A stretch of 32,756 nucleotides of DNA from Chloroflexota bacterium (GTDB lineage: Bacteria; Chloroflexota; Anaerolineae; Anaerolineales; UBA11579), in the NCBI GenBank assembly GCA_018662365.1, contig JABJGH010000010.1:1-32756 (forward strand), written 5' to 3'. The notes under the pieces were generated by a model. It was not told where the DNA came from. It saw only the letters and a program-made list of their open reading frames with translations, and made no database searches. A program made the position numbers and the translations under genes. Positions 8,883 through 16,445 of the stretch are shown here, one piece after another. Every line of letters begins with the position of its first letter. Position 1 is the stretch's first letter.

Positions 8883-8920
8883 CATTACAGGAATATTGGA
8901 TCAATCTCCTGAAATATAAT

Positions 8921-10534
8921 ATGAATAAAATGAGTCGTTCTTTTTCTGGTCGCTTTAAATATAAAATGTATGAAGCCCAAAACATCCTTCGTATTGGGCG
9001 GTTAACGCGTGCCGTAGCAAAGAAAGCTAAAGTAAATAAAGAGCAAAAGCCAGTCATTTTTTTCAACGCAAGTGCCCGAATTATCTCTACTAGTTTAAAC
9101 GCAGCTTTTTCTTCCCTAACCGCTTGGGGATTACGCTTAACGGGTGTGCCAGTCAAACATTTCGTCTGCAATGCGGGGATGAGCCGCTGTGTGCTCGAAA
9201 CCAGATACGATGAGCCATCGTATGAACCCGCCTGCCATCTTTGCACCGCTCAATCGCAGCGTTTAACTGCCGGGGCAAGTGTGGAATGGTTTGATTATCA
9301 AGAAAATAATAGCTTAAAAAAGAAAATAATAGGCTTAACGGTAGAAGAGTTAAGTGAAGTAGTTTTTCAAGACATTCCTTTGGGTAAATTGGTTCTCCCC
9401 TCATTTAGGTGGGCTTTACGCCGTCAGTATTTACCCGAAGATGACGCAACTCAGTTCTTATTAACCCAATTCATATTATCTGCGTACAACGTGGCAAATA
9501 AATTCAAGAAGCTATTAGATGAAAACCCGCCTGCGGTGGTGGTTGTATTCAATGGTCAGATGTTTCCTGAAGCCGTTGCTCGCTTTATAGCGCAAAAGCA
9601 AGATATCCCCGTGGTTACCCATGAAGTAAGCTTTCAACCACTTTCAGGGTTCTTCACTTATGGCGAGGCAACCGCCTTCCCAATCGAAATTCCTGAAGAC
9701 TTTGAGTTAAATGAAATCCAAAATCTGGAATTAGATGAATATTTAGGGAAAAGATTTCAGGGAAGTTTTACAATGGCAGGTATTCAGTTTTGGCCTGAAA
9801 TGAAAAGCTTAAGCCAAGAACTAGTCAATAAAATCGAAAAATTTGAGCAAGTGGTGCCCATTTTTACAAATGTAGTATTTGACACCAGTCAACCCCACGC
9901 CAACATGGTTTTTGAGAATATGTTTACTTGGTTGGATTCAATACTTGAAAAAATAAAAGTACATCCAGAAACTTTATTTGTCATTCGTGCCCATCCCGAT
10001 GAACACCGCGAAGGTAAAGCAAGCGTCGATAGTGTTCAGAAATGGCTTTTAAAAAACCAAGTGGACCAACTTCCTAACGTGGTTTTTATCGATTCTAATG
10101 ATTTTATTAGTTCCTATGACCTAATTGCGAGAGCAAAATTCGTCATCGTTTATAATTCCTCGATCGCATTAGAAGCCACCTTGATGGGGGCAGCAGTATT
10201 ATGCGGTGGAAAATCTCGATTCACGGCGTATGACACAATGTTCTTTCCAGCCACTGTTCCAGAATACCAAGAAAAAATTGAAGAATTTTTAAATACAGAA
10301 AATGTGGATGTCCCAGATAAATTTATTATGAACGCGAGAAGATTTTTGTATTTTCAAAATTGGCAGGTTTCATTGCCCTTTGATGACTTTATCGAAGAAC
10401 ACGCTCTGAATGGATATGTAAAATTTAAAAATTTTAATCCTGAAACCCTCCATCCAAATCAGTCTAAGACGATCCAAAAAATAGTTGATGGTCTTTTTGA
10501 AGATAAAAGCTTCACTAAAAAGGTTGCCAAATGA
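8921..10534 (+). CDS. Capsule-synthesis-like (GT-B type) protein with four-cysteine motif
   Basis: The 537-residue protein has no clear membrane segment. Near the N-terminus four cysteines are spaced C83-x6-C90-x14-C105-x2-C108, suggesting a metal or Fe-S site. The middle has VVVFNGQMFPEAVARFIA (about residue 205) and the C-terminal part has FVIRAHPDEHREGK (about 350) and YNSSIALEATLMG (about 405-420), the pattern of capsule polysaccharide synthesis and GT-B-like transferases. It is inferred to build or modify the surface glycan. The previous gene ends 38 bases earlier. A second ATG at 8930 is an alternative start, and there is no strong ribosome-binding site for either. The 3' end overlaps the next gene by ATGA. 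No specific reaction can be named. Confidence 0.6.
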   Translation: MNKMSRSFSGRFKYKMYEAQNILRIGRLTRAVAKKAKVNKEQKPVIFFNASARIISTSLNAAFSSLTAWGLRLTGVPVKHFVCNAGMSRCVLETRYDEPSYEPACHLCTAQSQRLTAGASVEWFDYQENNSLKKKIIGLTVEELSEVVFQDIPLGKLVLPSFRWALRRQYLPEDDATQFLLTQFILSAYNVANKFKKLLDENPPAVVVVFNGQMFPEAVARFIAQKQDIPVVTHEVSFQPLSGFFTYGEATAFPIEIPEDFELNEIQNLELDEYLGKRFQGSFTMAGIQFWPEMKSLSQELVNKIEKFEQVVPIFTNVVFDTSQPHANMVFENMFTWLDSILEKIKVHPETLFVIRAHPDEHREGKASVDSVQKWLLKNQVDQLPNVVFIDSNDFISSYDLIARAKFVIVYNSSIALEATLMGAAVLCGGKSRFTAYDTMFFPATVPEYQEKIEEFLNTENVDVPDKFIMNARRFLYFQNWQVSLPFDDFIEEHALNGYVKFKNFNPETLHPNQSKTIQKIVDGLFEDKSFTKKVAK

Positions 10535-12222
10535 GTTCTAAACAAAGAAAAACCTTTGAACTTCTCTTTATAACTATTATTCTTTCTTTTTACCTTTTCC
10601 TTACATTAAGTAACATTAACGCGATTTTAAATTGGTTCCTAACCGATGACGCTTTTTACTATTTCAAAGTAGCCCAAAATGTTTCAGAAGGTGCCGGTTT
10701 TAGTTTTGATGGGATCAACCTTGGCAACGGTTTCCAACCCTTATGGATGTTCATTTGTATTCCGGTGTTCGCTTTGGCTCGATTTGATTTGTTTTTACCA
10801 TTTCGAGTATTGCTAGTCATTATTGGCCTATTCCATGCTGGAAGTTTTATATTGTTATATAGATTATTAAGGCGTTTTATTTCAGAAGAAATCGCGGTGA
10901 TCACAGCCGTCCTATGGGGGTTTTCACCTTTCATAATTAATACAGTCTTCAACGGCGGACTCGAATCAGGGTTGAACGCCTTTTTCATACTCCTGTTTTG
11001 GGAAAGATTAACCCATTTCAATTTGAAAGATAAAATTTCCGAAGAAAACCTCAAACAAATATTTTGGTTGGGAGTAATCGGTCTACTGACAATTCTAAGT
11101 AGGTTAGATAACGTCTTCCTGGTCTTCTTTGGCAGTGTTTGGTTATGGATAAGATGGTGGAATCCTCCTAATGGTCAAACCTCCTCATTACGTAATAAAT
11201 GGCTTTGGAGAATCAAAACCGGGACGGCCTTTAATGGCATTATTGTTTTTGGGATGTCTCTCTACTTAGCCTGGAATAAAATTACGTTTGGGGATTTTAT
11301 GCCAGTAAGCGGTAAAGTAAAAATTATGTGGGGGAGCATGTGGGATACCATCTATGGAAAACGTGTGATAAATATCTCGCAATTACTAGATGAATTGTTG
11401 TCTGCAAATTTCAAGGTTGGCCCCTGGGCATTACTTATTTCAAAAATCCATTTATCTATAGCGTGGTTTCGGGGTGTTGTTGGAATTTCGGGCGGAGAAG
11501 AAATCTCAAATAATGTAATTTTGGGGGCGGTAGGTTTTCTTGGGGCACTCACCATAATACTATTTTGGTTGAATCGAAAAAAATCAGTAAACATCCTGAT
11601 AAAAATTGGATTAATCCCTCTGTTTTTGGGCACAGTTTTACAAGCAGCCTATTATAAAAAGTTTGGGAGCGTGGCTCACAAAGCTTGGTATTGGATCCAA
11701 GAATACATTTTTATATATATTGCAGTGGCGATTTTCGCTTATCTAACATACTCCTTGATTAAGAAAATGTTATGGGGGCAAAAAATCGTTCTTGTGCTAG
11801 TCGTGTTTTATTCAATCTGGCTCCCTTTCAAAACTTTCCAACAATTTAAAGCAATGGTTGAGCATGGCGCCAGAAGTGAAACTCATGAATATAATAGATA
11901 CACAGAATTATTAAATGAAAATTTTGAACCAGGAACGGTCATTGGCATGACTGGGAGTGGTGCATGGGGATATTTTGCAGAAAGTCAAACGATAATAAAC
12001 TTAGACGGATTAATTAACAGTATAGAATATTATCAAGGACTCAAGGATGGCACCGCTGCTGATCTGCTCTCCGACAATGGCATGCAATACGTGATTGGGA
12101 AAAAGGTTATCATTACCGAATCAATGCCTTATTACAGGGTTTTTGAGAACCACCTGGAAGAAATTGACCTGAAATTTTTTACAGGTTCTAGCCAGCTAAA
12201 TGTTTGGAAATTTATTCCCTAG
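10531..12222 (+). CDS. GT-C-type integral membrane glycosyltransferase (PMT/ArnT-like)
   Basis: The 563-residue protein is very hydrophobic, with about ten or more predicted membrane segments. The first, at residues 11-28, is followed by an outside loop carrying TDDAFYYFKVAQN (38-50) and NLGNGFQPLW (63-72). An acidic DD in the first large loop followed by a 'NGxxPLW' sequence is characteristic of GT-C enzymes, which use polyprenyl-phosphate-linked sugars outside the membrane. The C-terminal 100 residues form a soluble domain. It is translationally coupled to the preceding gene (ATGA overlap). Its probable role is addition of a lipid-carried sugar to glycan or protein at the cell surface. The acceptor is not known. 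Confidence 0.75.
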   Translation: MSSKQRKTFELLFITIILSFYLFLTLSNINAILNWFLTDDAFYYFKVAQNVSEGAGFSFDGINLGNGFQPLWMFICIPVFALARFDLFLPFRVLLVIIGLFHAGSFILLYRLLRRFISEEIAVITAVLWGFSPFIINTVFNGGLESGLNAFFILLFWERLTHFNLKDKISEENLKQIFWLGVIGLLTILSRLDNVFLVFFGSVWLWIRWWNPPNGQTSSLRNKWLWRIKTGTAFNGIIVFGMSLYLAWNKITFGDFMPVSGKVKIMWGSMWDTIYGKRVINISQLLDELLSANFKVGPWALLISKIHLSIAWFRGVVGISGGEEISNNVILGAVGFLGALTIILFWLNRKKSVNILIKIGLIPLFLGTVLQAAYYKKFGSVAHKAWYWIQEYIFIYIAVAIFAYLTYSLIKKMLWGQKIVLVLVVFYSIWLPFKTFQQFKAMVEHGARSETHEYNRYTELLNENFEPGTVIGMTGSGAWGYFAESQTIINLDGLINSIEYYQGLKDGTAADLLSDNGMQYVIGKKVIITESMPYYRVFENHLEEIDLKFFTGSSQLNVWKFIP

Positions 12223-12230
12223 GGATTCTT

Positions 12231-13202
12231 ATGTCACCTAAATACTCAGTTGTTATCCGGGCATATAACGAAGAAAAACATATTGGTCGCTTGTTGGAAG
12301 GAATCTCTCAACAAGATGTCAGTGACGTTGAGATCATCCTGGTTGATTCAGGCTCTACAGATTCAACTCGAGAAATTGCTAGCAAGTACTCAGTCAATAT
12401 AGTAAATATTGATCCTGAGGAATTCACTTTTGGCCGATCCTTAAACATGGGGATTGCTGCCGCCCGAGGCGAATTCATCGCAATTATTAGCGCTCACTGC
12501 TATCCTGTTTACCCTGATTGGTTAAATGAACTAGGAAAAGCGTTCGACGACCCCCAGGTCGCTGTGAGCTATGGAAAACAACGCGGAGGTGAGACCAACC
12601 AATATTCCGAGCACCAATGGTTCAAACAATATTTCACTGAAGTTACCCAACCTCGGCAGGGGCATCCGTATTCCCATAACGCCAATGCAATGATTCGTCG
12701 ATCCCTCTGGGAAGAACATCCCTATGGCGAAAATTTAACCGGGCTTGAAGACCTCGCCTGGAGCAGCTGGGCGATGGAAGCAGGGCACACGATTTCCTAT
12801 ATTTCGGAAGCAGAAATCATTCATGTGCATGATGAGAAACCCTCTCAGGTTTATAATCGATATCGTCGGGAAGCGATCGCCATGAAACAAATTCTCCCAG
12901 ACAGCAATTTTTCCCTATGGAATTTCTTCCGGTTTTGGACCAGTACAAGTATTTCTGACCTAAATCAGGCTCGAAGAGAGAAGGTTCTATCGCAGGAATG
13001 GTGGAGCATTCTTTGGTTTAGATGGATGCAATATTTGGGCACATACCAGGGTTATCGTTATTCTGGAAAAGTCGATGCGCAATTGCATCACCAATTTAGT
13101 TACCCCCCAGGAATATTATCAACAAAAGACCCTGCAGAACGTCAAATTCAACCAATAGAATATCAAGAAAAAGGTGCAGATCAAAAGGAAATGGAAAACT
13201 AA
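12231..13202 (+). CDS. Glycosyltransferase family 2 protein
   Basis: I place the start at ATG 12231 because AGGG lies 6 bases upstream and the protein then begins MSPKYSVVIRAYNEE, as GT2 enzymes do; an upstream in-frame TTG at 12204 lies inside the previous gene. The 323 residues show VVIRAYNEE (7-15), LVDSGSTD (37-44) and a GEFIAIISAHCYP segment (80-92), where SAHC replaces the common SDSD metal motif. GLEDLAWSSWAME holds the ED acceptor-base loop. A rhamnosyltransferase-like GT2 is the closest recognisable kind. It sits between a GT-C membrane enzyme and a second cytidylyltransferase. The missing classical DxD may mean a different metal site, or a variant subfamily in which the His has that place. 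Confidence 0.83.
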   Translation: MSPKYSVVIRAYNEEKHIGRLLEGISQQDVSDVEIILVDSGSTDSTREIASKYSVNIVNIDPEEFTFGRSLNMGIAAARGEFIAIISAHCYPVYPDWLNELGKAFDDPQVAVSYGKQRGGETNQYSEHQWFKQYFTEVTQPRQGHPYSHNANAMIRRSLWEEHPYGENLTGLEDLAWSSWAMEAGHTISYISEAEIIHVHDEKPSQVYNRYRREAIAMKQILPDSNFSLWNFFRFWTSTSISDLNQARREKVLSQEWWSILWFRWMQYLGTYQGYRYSGKVDAQLHHQFSYPPGILSTKDPAERQIQPIEYQEKGADQKEMEN

Positions 13203-13204
13203 AG

Positions 13205-13885
13205 ATGTCAATTACTAAGAATATTGTTGCTTTGGTTCCGATGCGCCATTTTTCAGAGAGAGTTGTTGGAAAAAACTATCGAGAAATGGCCGGAAAACCC
13301 TTATTTCACTATATAATCGAAACCCTGGCTCAATGTGAAGAGATATCAAAGATCATTGTGGACACAGATAGCCCCACAATCATAAAGGGTTTAGCCACAC
13401 ATTTTCCTGATGTAGTCGTATTGGAACGCCCCGAGCATCTCTGCGATGACAAGATACCTATGAACGAGATCTTGCTGTACGACACTGCTCAGGTAGAAGC
13501 GGACTATTACCTGCAAACCCATAGCACCAATCCATTATTAAAGACCGAAACAATTTCTAAGGCGATCCAGACTTTTTACGATAATAATAAAGATTACGAT
13601 TCATTATTTTCAGTTACAGCCTGGCATACCCGCCTCTATGATGAAAATGGAAAAGCGATTAACCATAATCCAAATGAATTATTGAGAACCCAAGACTTAC
13701 CCCCGGTTTACGAAGAAAACTCCTGCATATATATTTTTAATCGTCAAACTCTTGTGGAGAGAAACCATCGCCTAGGAAATAAACCGATGATGTTTGAGAT
13801 CGATAGCCGAGAAGCAATGGATATTGATGAAGAGATTGATTTTTCGCTTACTGAATTTTTAGCAAACCAATATAAAAATAACTGA
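13205..13885 (+). CDS. Cytidylyltransferase, acylneuraminate cytidylyltransferase-like (variant CTP motif)
   Basis: The 226-residue protein is a second CMP-sugar synthetase-type enzyme. Its nucleotide-binding segment is VPMRHFSERVVGKNY (11-25), a variant of the IPARGGSKGIPRKN motif that keeps an Arg, a Ser and the terminal KN. IIVDTDS (50-56), QTHSTNPLL (104-112) and the late DIDEEIDF segment fit the NeuA/KdsB-like fold. It follows the GT2 gene by 2 bases and precedes a D-2-hydroxyacid dehydrogenase. It is expected to couple CMP to a sugar acid or other acidic compound. It is clearly different from the NeuA-like protein at 6231-6989, so the locus probably activates more than one sugar. Confidence 0.8.
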   Translation: MSITKNIVALVPMRHFSERVVGKNYREMAGKPLFHYIIETLAQCEEISKIIVDTDSPTIIKGLATHFPDVVVLERPEHLCDDKIPMNEILLYDTAQVEADYYLQTHSTNPLLKTETISKAIQTFYDNNKDYDSLFSVTAWHTRLYDENGKAINHNPNELLRTQDLPPVYEENSCIYIFNRQTLVERNHRLGNKPMMFEIDSREAMDIDEEIDFSLTEFLANQYKNN

Positions 13886-13899
13886 AGAGTACTAAATTT

Positions 13900-14874
13900 A
13901 TGCCTAAAACAGTCTTACTTACTGCCCCCTACATGAAACCTTTTGTTGAAAAATTTCGTCCAGTTTTTGACCATTATCAACTTGATCTTGTCGTCCCTGA
14001 AGTTGAAGAAAGAATGGAAGAAGAAGATATTCAGAAATTTGCCGGTCAATTTGATGGAGTGATCTGCGGAGATGACCAATATACCCAAAAGGCGATTGAA
14101 GCATGTCTGCCAAGATTAAAAGTTATTTCTAAATGGGGAACCGGAATTGACTCGATTGACAAGGAATTTGCTGAAACACAAGGAGTATTAGTGGGGAATA
14201 CCCTAAATGCTTTTACTCAACCTGTTGCGGACACTGTGCTGGGCTATATTTTGGCTTTTGCTCGCCGTCAACCCTGGATGGACAAAGATGTTAAAAAAGG
14301 GAAATGGGTAAAAATTTCTGGACATGCCCTTAATGAAAGCACCCTTGGGGTGATCGGGGTGGGTAATATTGGCAAAGCGGTGATAAGAAGAGCAAAAGCT
14401 TTTGGTATGAAAATTCTAGGAAATGATATTGTCGATATCGATCCAAATTTTATAAAAGAGTTTGAAGTGGAGATGTTAAGTCTTGACGAACTCTTGGCCA
14501 AAGCAGATTATGTGAGTTTGAACTGTGATCTAAATCCGACAAGCTATCATCTGATGGATAGCAACGCACTAAATAAAATGAAAGAATCTGCTGTGCTGAT
14601 CAATACTGCCCGGGGACCCGTAGTAAATGAGGAAAACTTCATTAAAGCCTTAAACAATAAACAGATCGCTGGAGCAGCCTTGGATGTATTCGAATACGAA
14701 CCCTTATCCAAAGACAGTCCATTGTTGAATTTTGAAAATCTAATGCTTGCTCCCCATAATTCAAATTCAAGTCCCACTGCCTGGGAACATGTGCATTGGA
14801 ATAGCATTAGAAACTTATTAATTGGATTAAATATCCCTCATGAAGATCTTTCGCCGGAGTTGCTAAATGGATAA
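13900..14874 (+). CDS. D-2-hydroxyacid dehydrogenase (phosphoglycerate dehydrogenase-like)
   Basis: The 324-residue protein has the two-domain layout of the SerA-like family. The NAD-binding motif is GVIGVGNIG (150-158). The catalytic residues are visible as Arg238 in TARGPVV, Glu267 in FEYEP, and His286 in LAPHNSN. There is no ACT or other regulatory C-terminal domain, so it is the short form. It lies between a cytidylyltransferase and an SDR that overlaps it by 8 bases. In this setting it may oxidise or reduce a 2-hydroxy/2-keto acid used to build an activated glycan component, rather than serve serine synthesis. This role is inferred from position, and a housekeeping activity cannot be excluded. 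Confidence 0.85.
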   Translation: MPKTVLLTAPYMKPFVEKFRPVFDHYQLDLVVPEVEERMEEEDIQKFAGQFDGVICGDDQYTQKAIEACLPRLKVISKWGTGIDSIDKEFAETQGVLVGNTLNAFTQPVADTVLGYILAFARRQPWMDKDVKKGKWVKISGHALNESTLGVIGVGNIGKAVIRRAKAFGMKILGNDIVDIDPNFIKEFEVEMLSLDELLAKADYVSLNCDLNPTSYHLMDSNALNKMKESAVLINTARGPVVNEENFIKALNNKQIAGAALDVFEYEPLSKDSPLLNFENLMLAPHNSNSSPTAWEHVHWNSIRNLLIGLNIPHEDLSPELLNG

Positions 14875-15628
14875 TAAGAAACGATCGGTTTTGATTACCG
14901 GTGCTAATGGGGGCATTGGTCGAGCAACGGTCAAATATTTTTCAAAGATGGGTTGGCAAGTGGTAGGGGTGGATATAAATCCCTGTGAATATGATTTCCC
15001 TGAGGGTGGATTATTCATTCATACCGACATTGCTGAACCTGAAAATGTGGCCATCTTGTTTAGATTAACTGCAGAATTCACTCAAAAATTAAATGCCCTC
15101 GTCAATAATGCTGCAATTCAGATCGCCAAACCGGTCTTAGAGACTTCCATTGAAGAATGGGACGACTTGATGGACATCAACTTAAGAGCGGTCTTTCTGA
15201 GCATTAAACAAGCTTATTCTCTGTTAAAACCAGTCGAAGGAGCCATCGTCAACGTTTCTTCTGTTCATGCAGTACAGACCTCTGCTGATATTGCTAGTTA
15301 TGCAGCCAGTAAAGGAGCTCTTTTGGCTTTTACAAGAGCTCTGGCAATAGAATTCGCCGCAGATAATATTAGAGTAAATACCATATTACCGGGGGCAGTG
15401 GATACCCCGATGCTCGATGCCGGGCTTTCTCGCGGACATGCGAAAGGAAAGACTCTTTCTGATAAAAAAGCGGATCTTGCAAAAAGAACTGTTCTTGGAC
15501 GAGTCGGCACTCCCGAAGAAATCGCCAAAGCGATTTATTTTTTGGCGGACAATGAGCAATCTTCCTTCATTACTGGTCAACCCCTGATTGTGGATGGGGG
15601 AGCTACAATCCGGTTGAGTACTGAATAA
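14867..15628 (+). CDS. Short-chain dehydrogenase/reductase (SDR)
   Basis: This 253-residue classical SDR has TGANGGIG (11-18) for the cofactor, NNAA for the central motif, VNVSSVHA with the catalytic Ser, and YAASKGA with the Tyr and Lys. It ends in the usual GQPLIVDGG. GGAG lies about 7 bases upstream of the ATG, and the gene overlaps the dehydrogenase before it by 8 bases, so the two are translated together. With the preceding cytidylyltransferase and hydroxyacid dehydrogenase it forms a second small nucleotide-sugar module. It is not a close copy of the SDR at 5389-6213: it lacks that protein's long insert loops. The substrate is unknown. Confidence 0.87.
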   Translation: MDNKKRSVLITGANGGIGRATVKYFSKMGWQVVGVDINPCEYDFPEGGLFIHTDIAEPENVAILFRLTAEFTQKLNALVNNAAIQIAKPVLETSIEEWDDLMDINLRAVFLSIKQAYSLLKPVEGAIVNVSSVHAVQTSADIASYAASKGALLAFTRALAIEFAADNIRVNTILPGAVDTPMLDAGLSRGHAKGKTLSDKKADLAKRTVLGRVGTPEEIAKAIYFLADNEQSSFITGQPLIVDGGATIRLSTE

Positions 15629-15630
15629 TT

Positions 15631-16434
15631 ATGAGAGCGAAGATTAAACGGCTAGTTCCCGATCCATTACTGCGCGTTGCGCGCGAACTATGGTTCGCAT
15701 ACCAGCATGGAAAGCAATGGCCCTTGGCAACATTCCATCCCTGGCGGCGGGATAGTATTAAACAATTGGCTTCCTATAAAGATATTCATAAAGGAGAACG
15801 TTGTTTTATTATTGGTAATGGACCCAGTTTAAATAAGACGGATGTATCAAAACTCCAAAACGAATTTACATTTGGTATGAATCGCATCTATTTAGCTTTT
15901 CCAGACTGGGGTTTTGAGCCAACCTACTTTGCATCTGTCAATGATCTTGTCATTGAGCAATCATCCAAAGAAATTAGAGCCCTAAAAATGCCAAAATTCC
16001 TCTCCTGGCATTCCCGTCCCCATATATCCCCCACCGATAACACGATGTTTTTACATACGACCTATACCGGCCCGAAGTTCTCTGAAGATGTGCGCCATCG
16101 AGTTTGGGAAGGGGGTACAGTAACCTATGTTGCCCTTCAACTCGCCTTTTATATGGGTTTTGAGAAGGTGATCCTGATTGGCGTGGATCATAATTATCAA
16201 AATAAAGGCGAACCAAATAAGACGATAGTCTCTGGTGGAGATGATATTGATCATTTCCATGCCGGGTATTTTGGAAAAGGTTTCCGCTGGCAGCTCCCTG
16301 ATCTAGAAGCCTGGGATTTAGCCTATAATCAAGCACGAACGGCCTACGAAAACGCAGGTCGAGAAGTAATCGATGCAACCATCGGTGGTAAGCTCCAAGT
16401 ATTCCCCAAAGTGGATTATGACAGCTTGTTTTAA
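15631..16434 (+). CDS. DUF115/MptE-like (Maf-related) protein, candidate nonulosonate transferase
   Basis: The 267-residue protein contains FIIGNGPSL (59-67), GMNRIYLAF (82-90), YFASVND (99-105), GGTVTY (161-166) and LIGVDHNY (182-189). This is the DUF115 / 6-hydroxymethylpterin pyrophosphokinase MptE-like fold, also the core of Maf flagellin glycosyltransferases. The GNGPSL turn also occurs in the GT42 sialyltransferase CstII. Maf proteins transfer pseudaminic or legionaminic acid from CMP donors. This locus encodes CMP-sugar synthetases and a NeuB-family synthase, so a glycan-directed transferase role is more plausible than pterin metabolism; this is inference from context. It starts 2 bases after the SDR stop. 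No membrane segment or signal peptide is seen. Confidence 0.75.
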   Translation: MRAKIKRLVPDPLLRVARELWFAYQHGKQWPLATFHPWRRDSIKQLASYKDIHKGERCFIIGNGPSLNKTDVSKLQNEFTFGMNRIYLAFPDWGFEPTYFASVNDLVIEQSSKEIRALKMPKFLSWHSRPHISPTDNTMFLHTTYTGPKFSEDVRHRVWEGGTVTYVALQLAFYMGFEKVILIGVDHNYQNKGEPNKTIVSGGDDIDHFHAGYFGKGFRWQLPDLEAWDLAYNQARTAYENAGREVIDATIGGKLQVFPKVDYDSLF

Positions 16435-16445
16435 TGAAATGAACT

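Noticed and set aside
8915..8920. TATAAT directly before the ATG at 8921
   Set aside because: Used as a -10 element it would start transcription inside the gene; it is probably chance AT-rich sequence.
12204..12230. Upstream TTG start for the GT2 gene
   Set aside because: It lies within the previous gene and adds nine residues with no family match; the ATG at 12231 has an AGGG site and a typical GT2 N-terminus.
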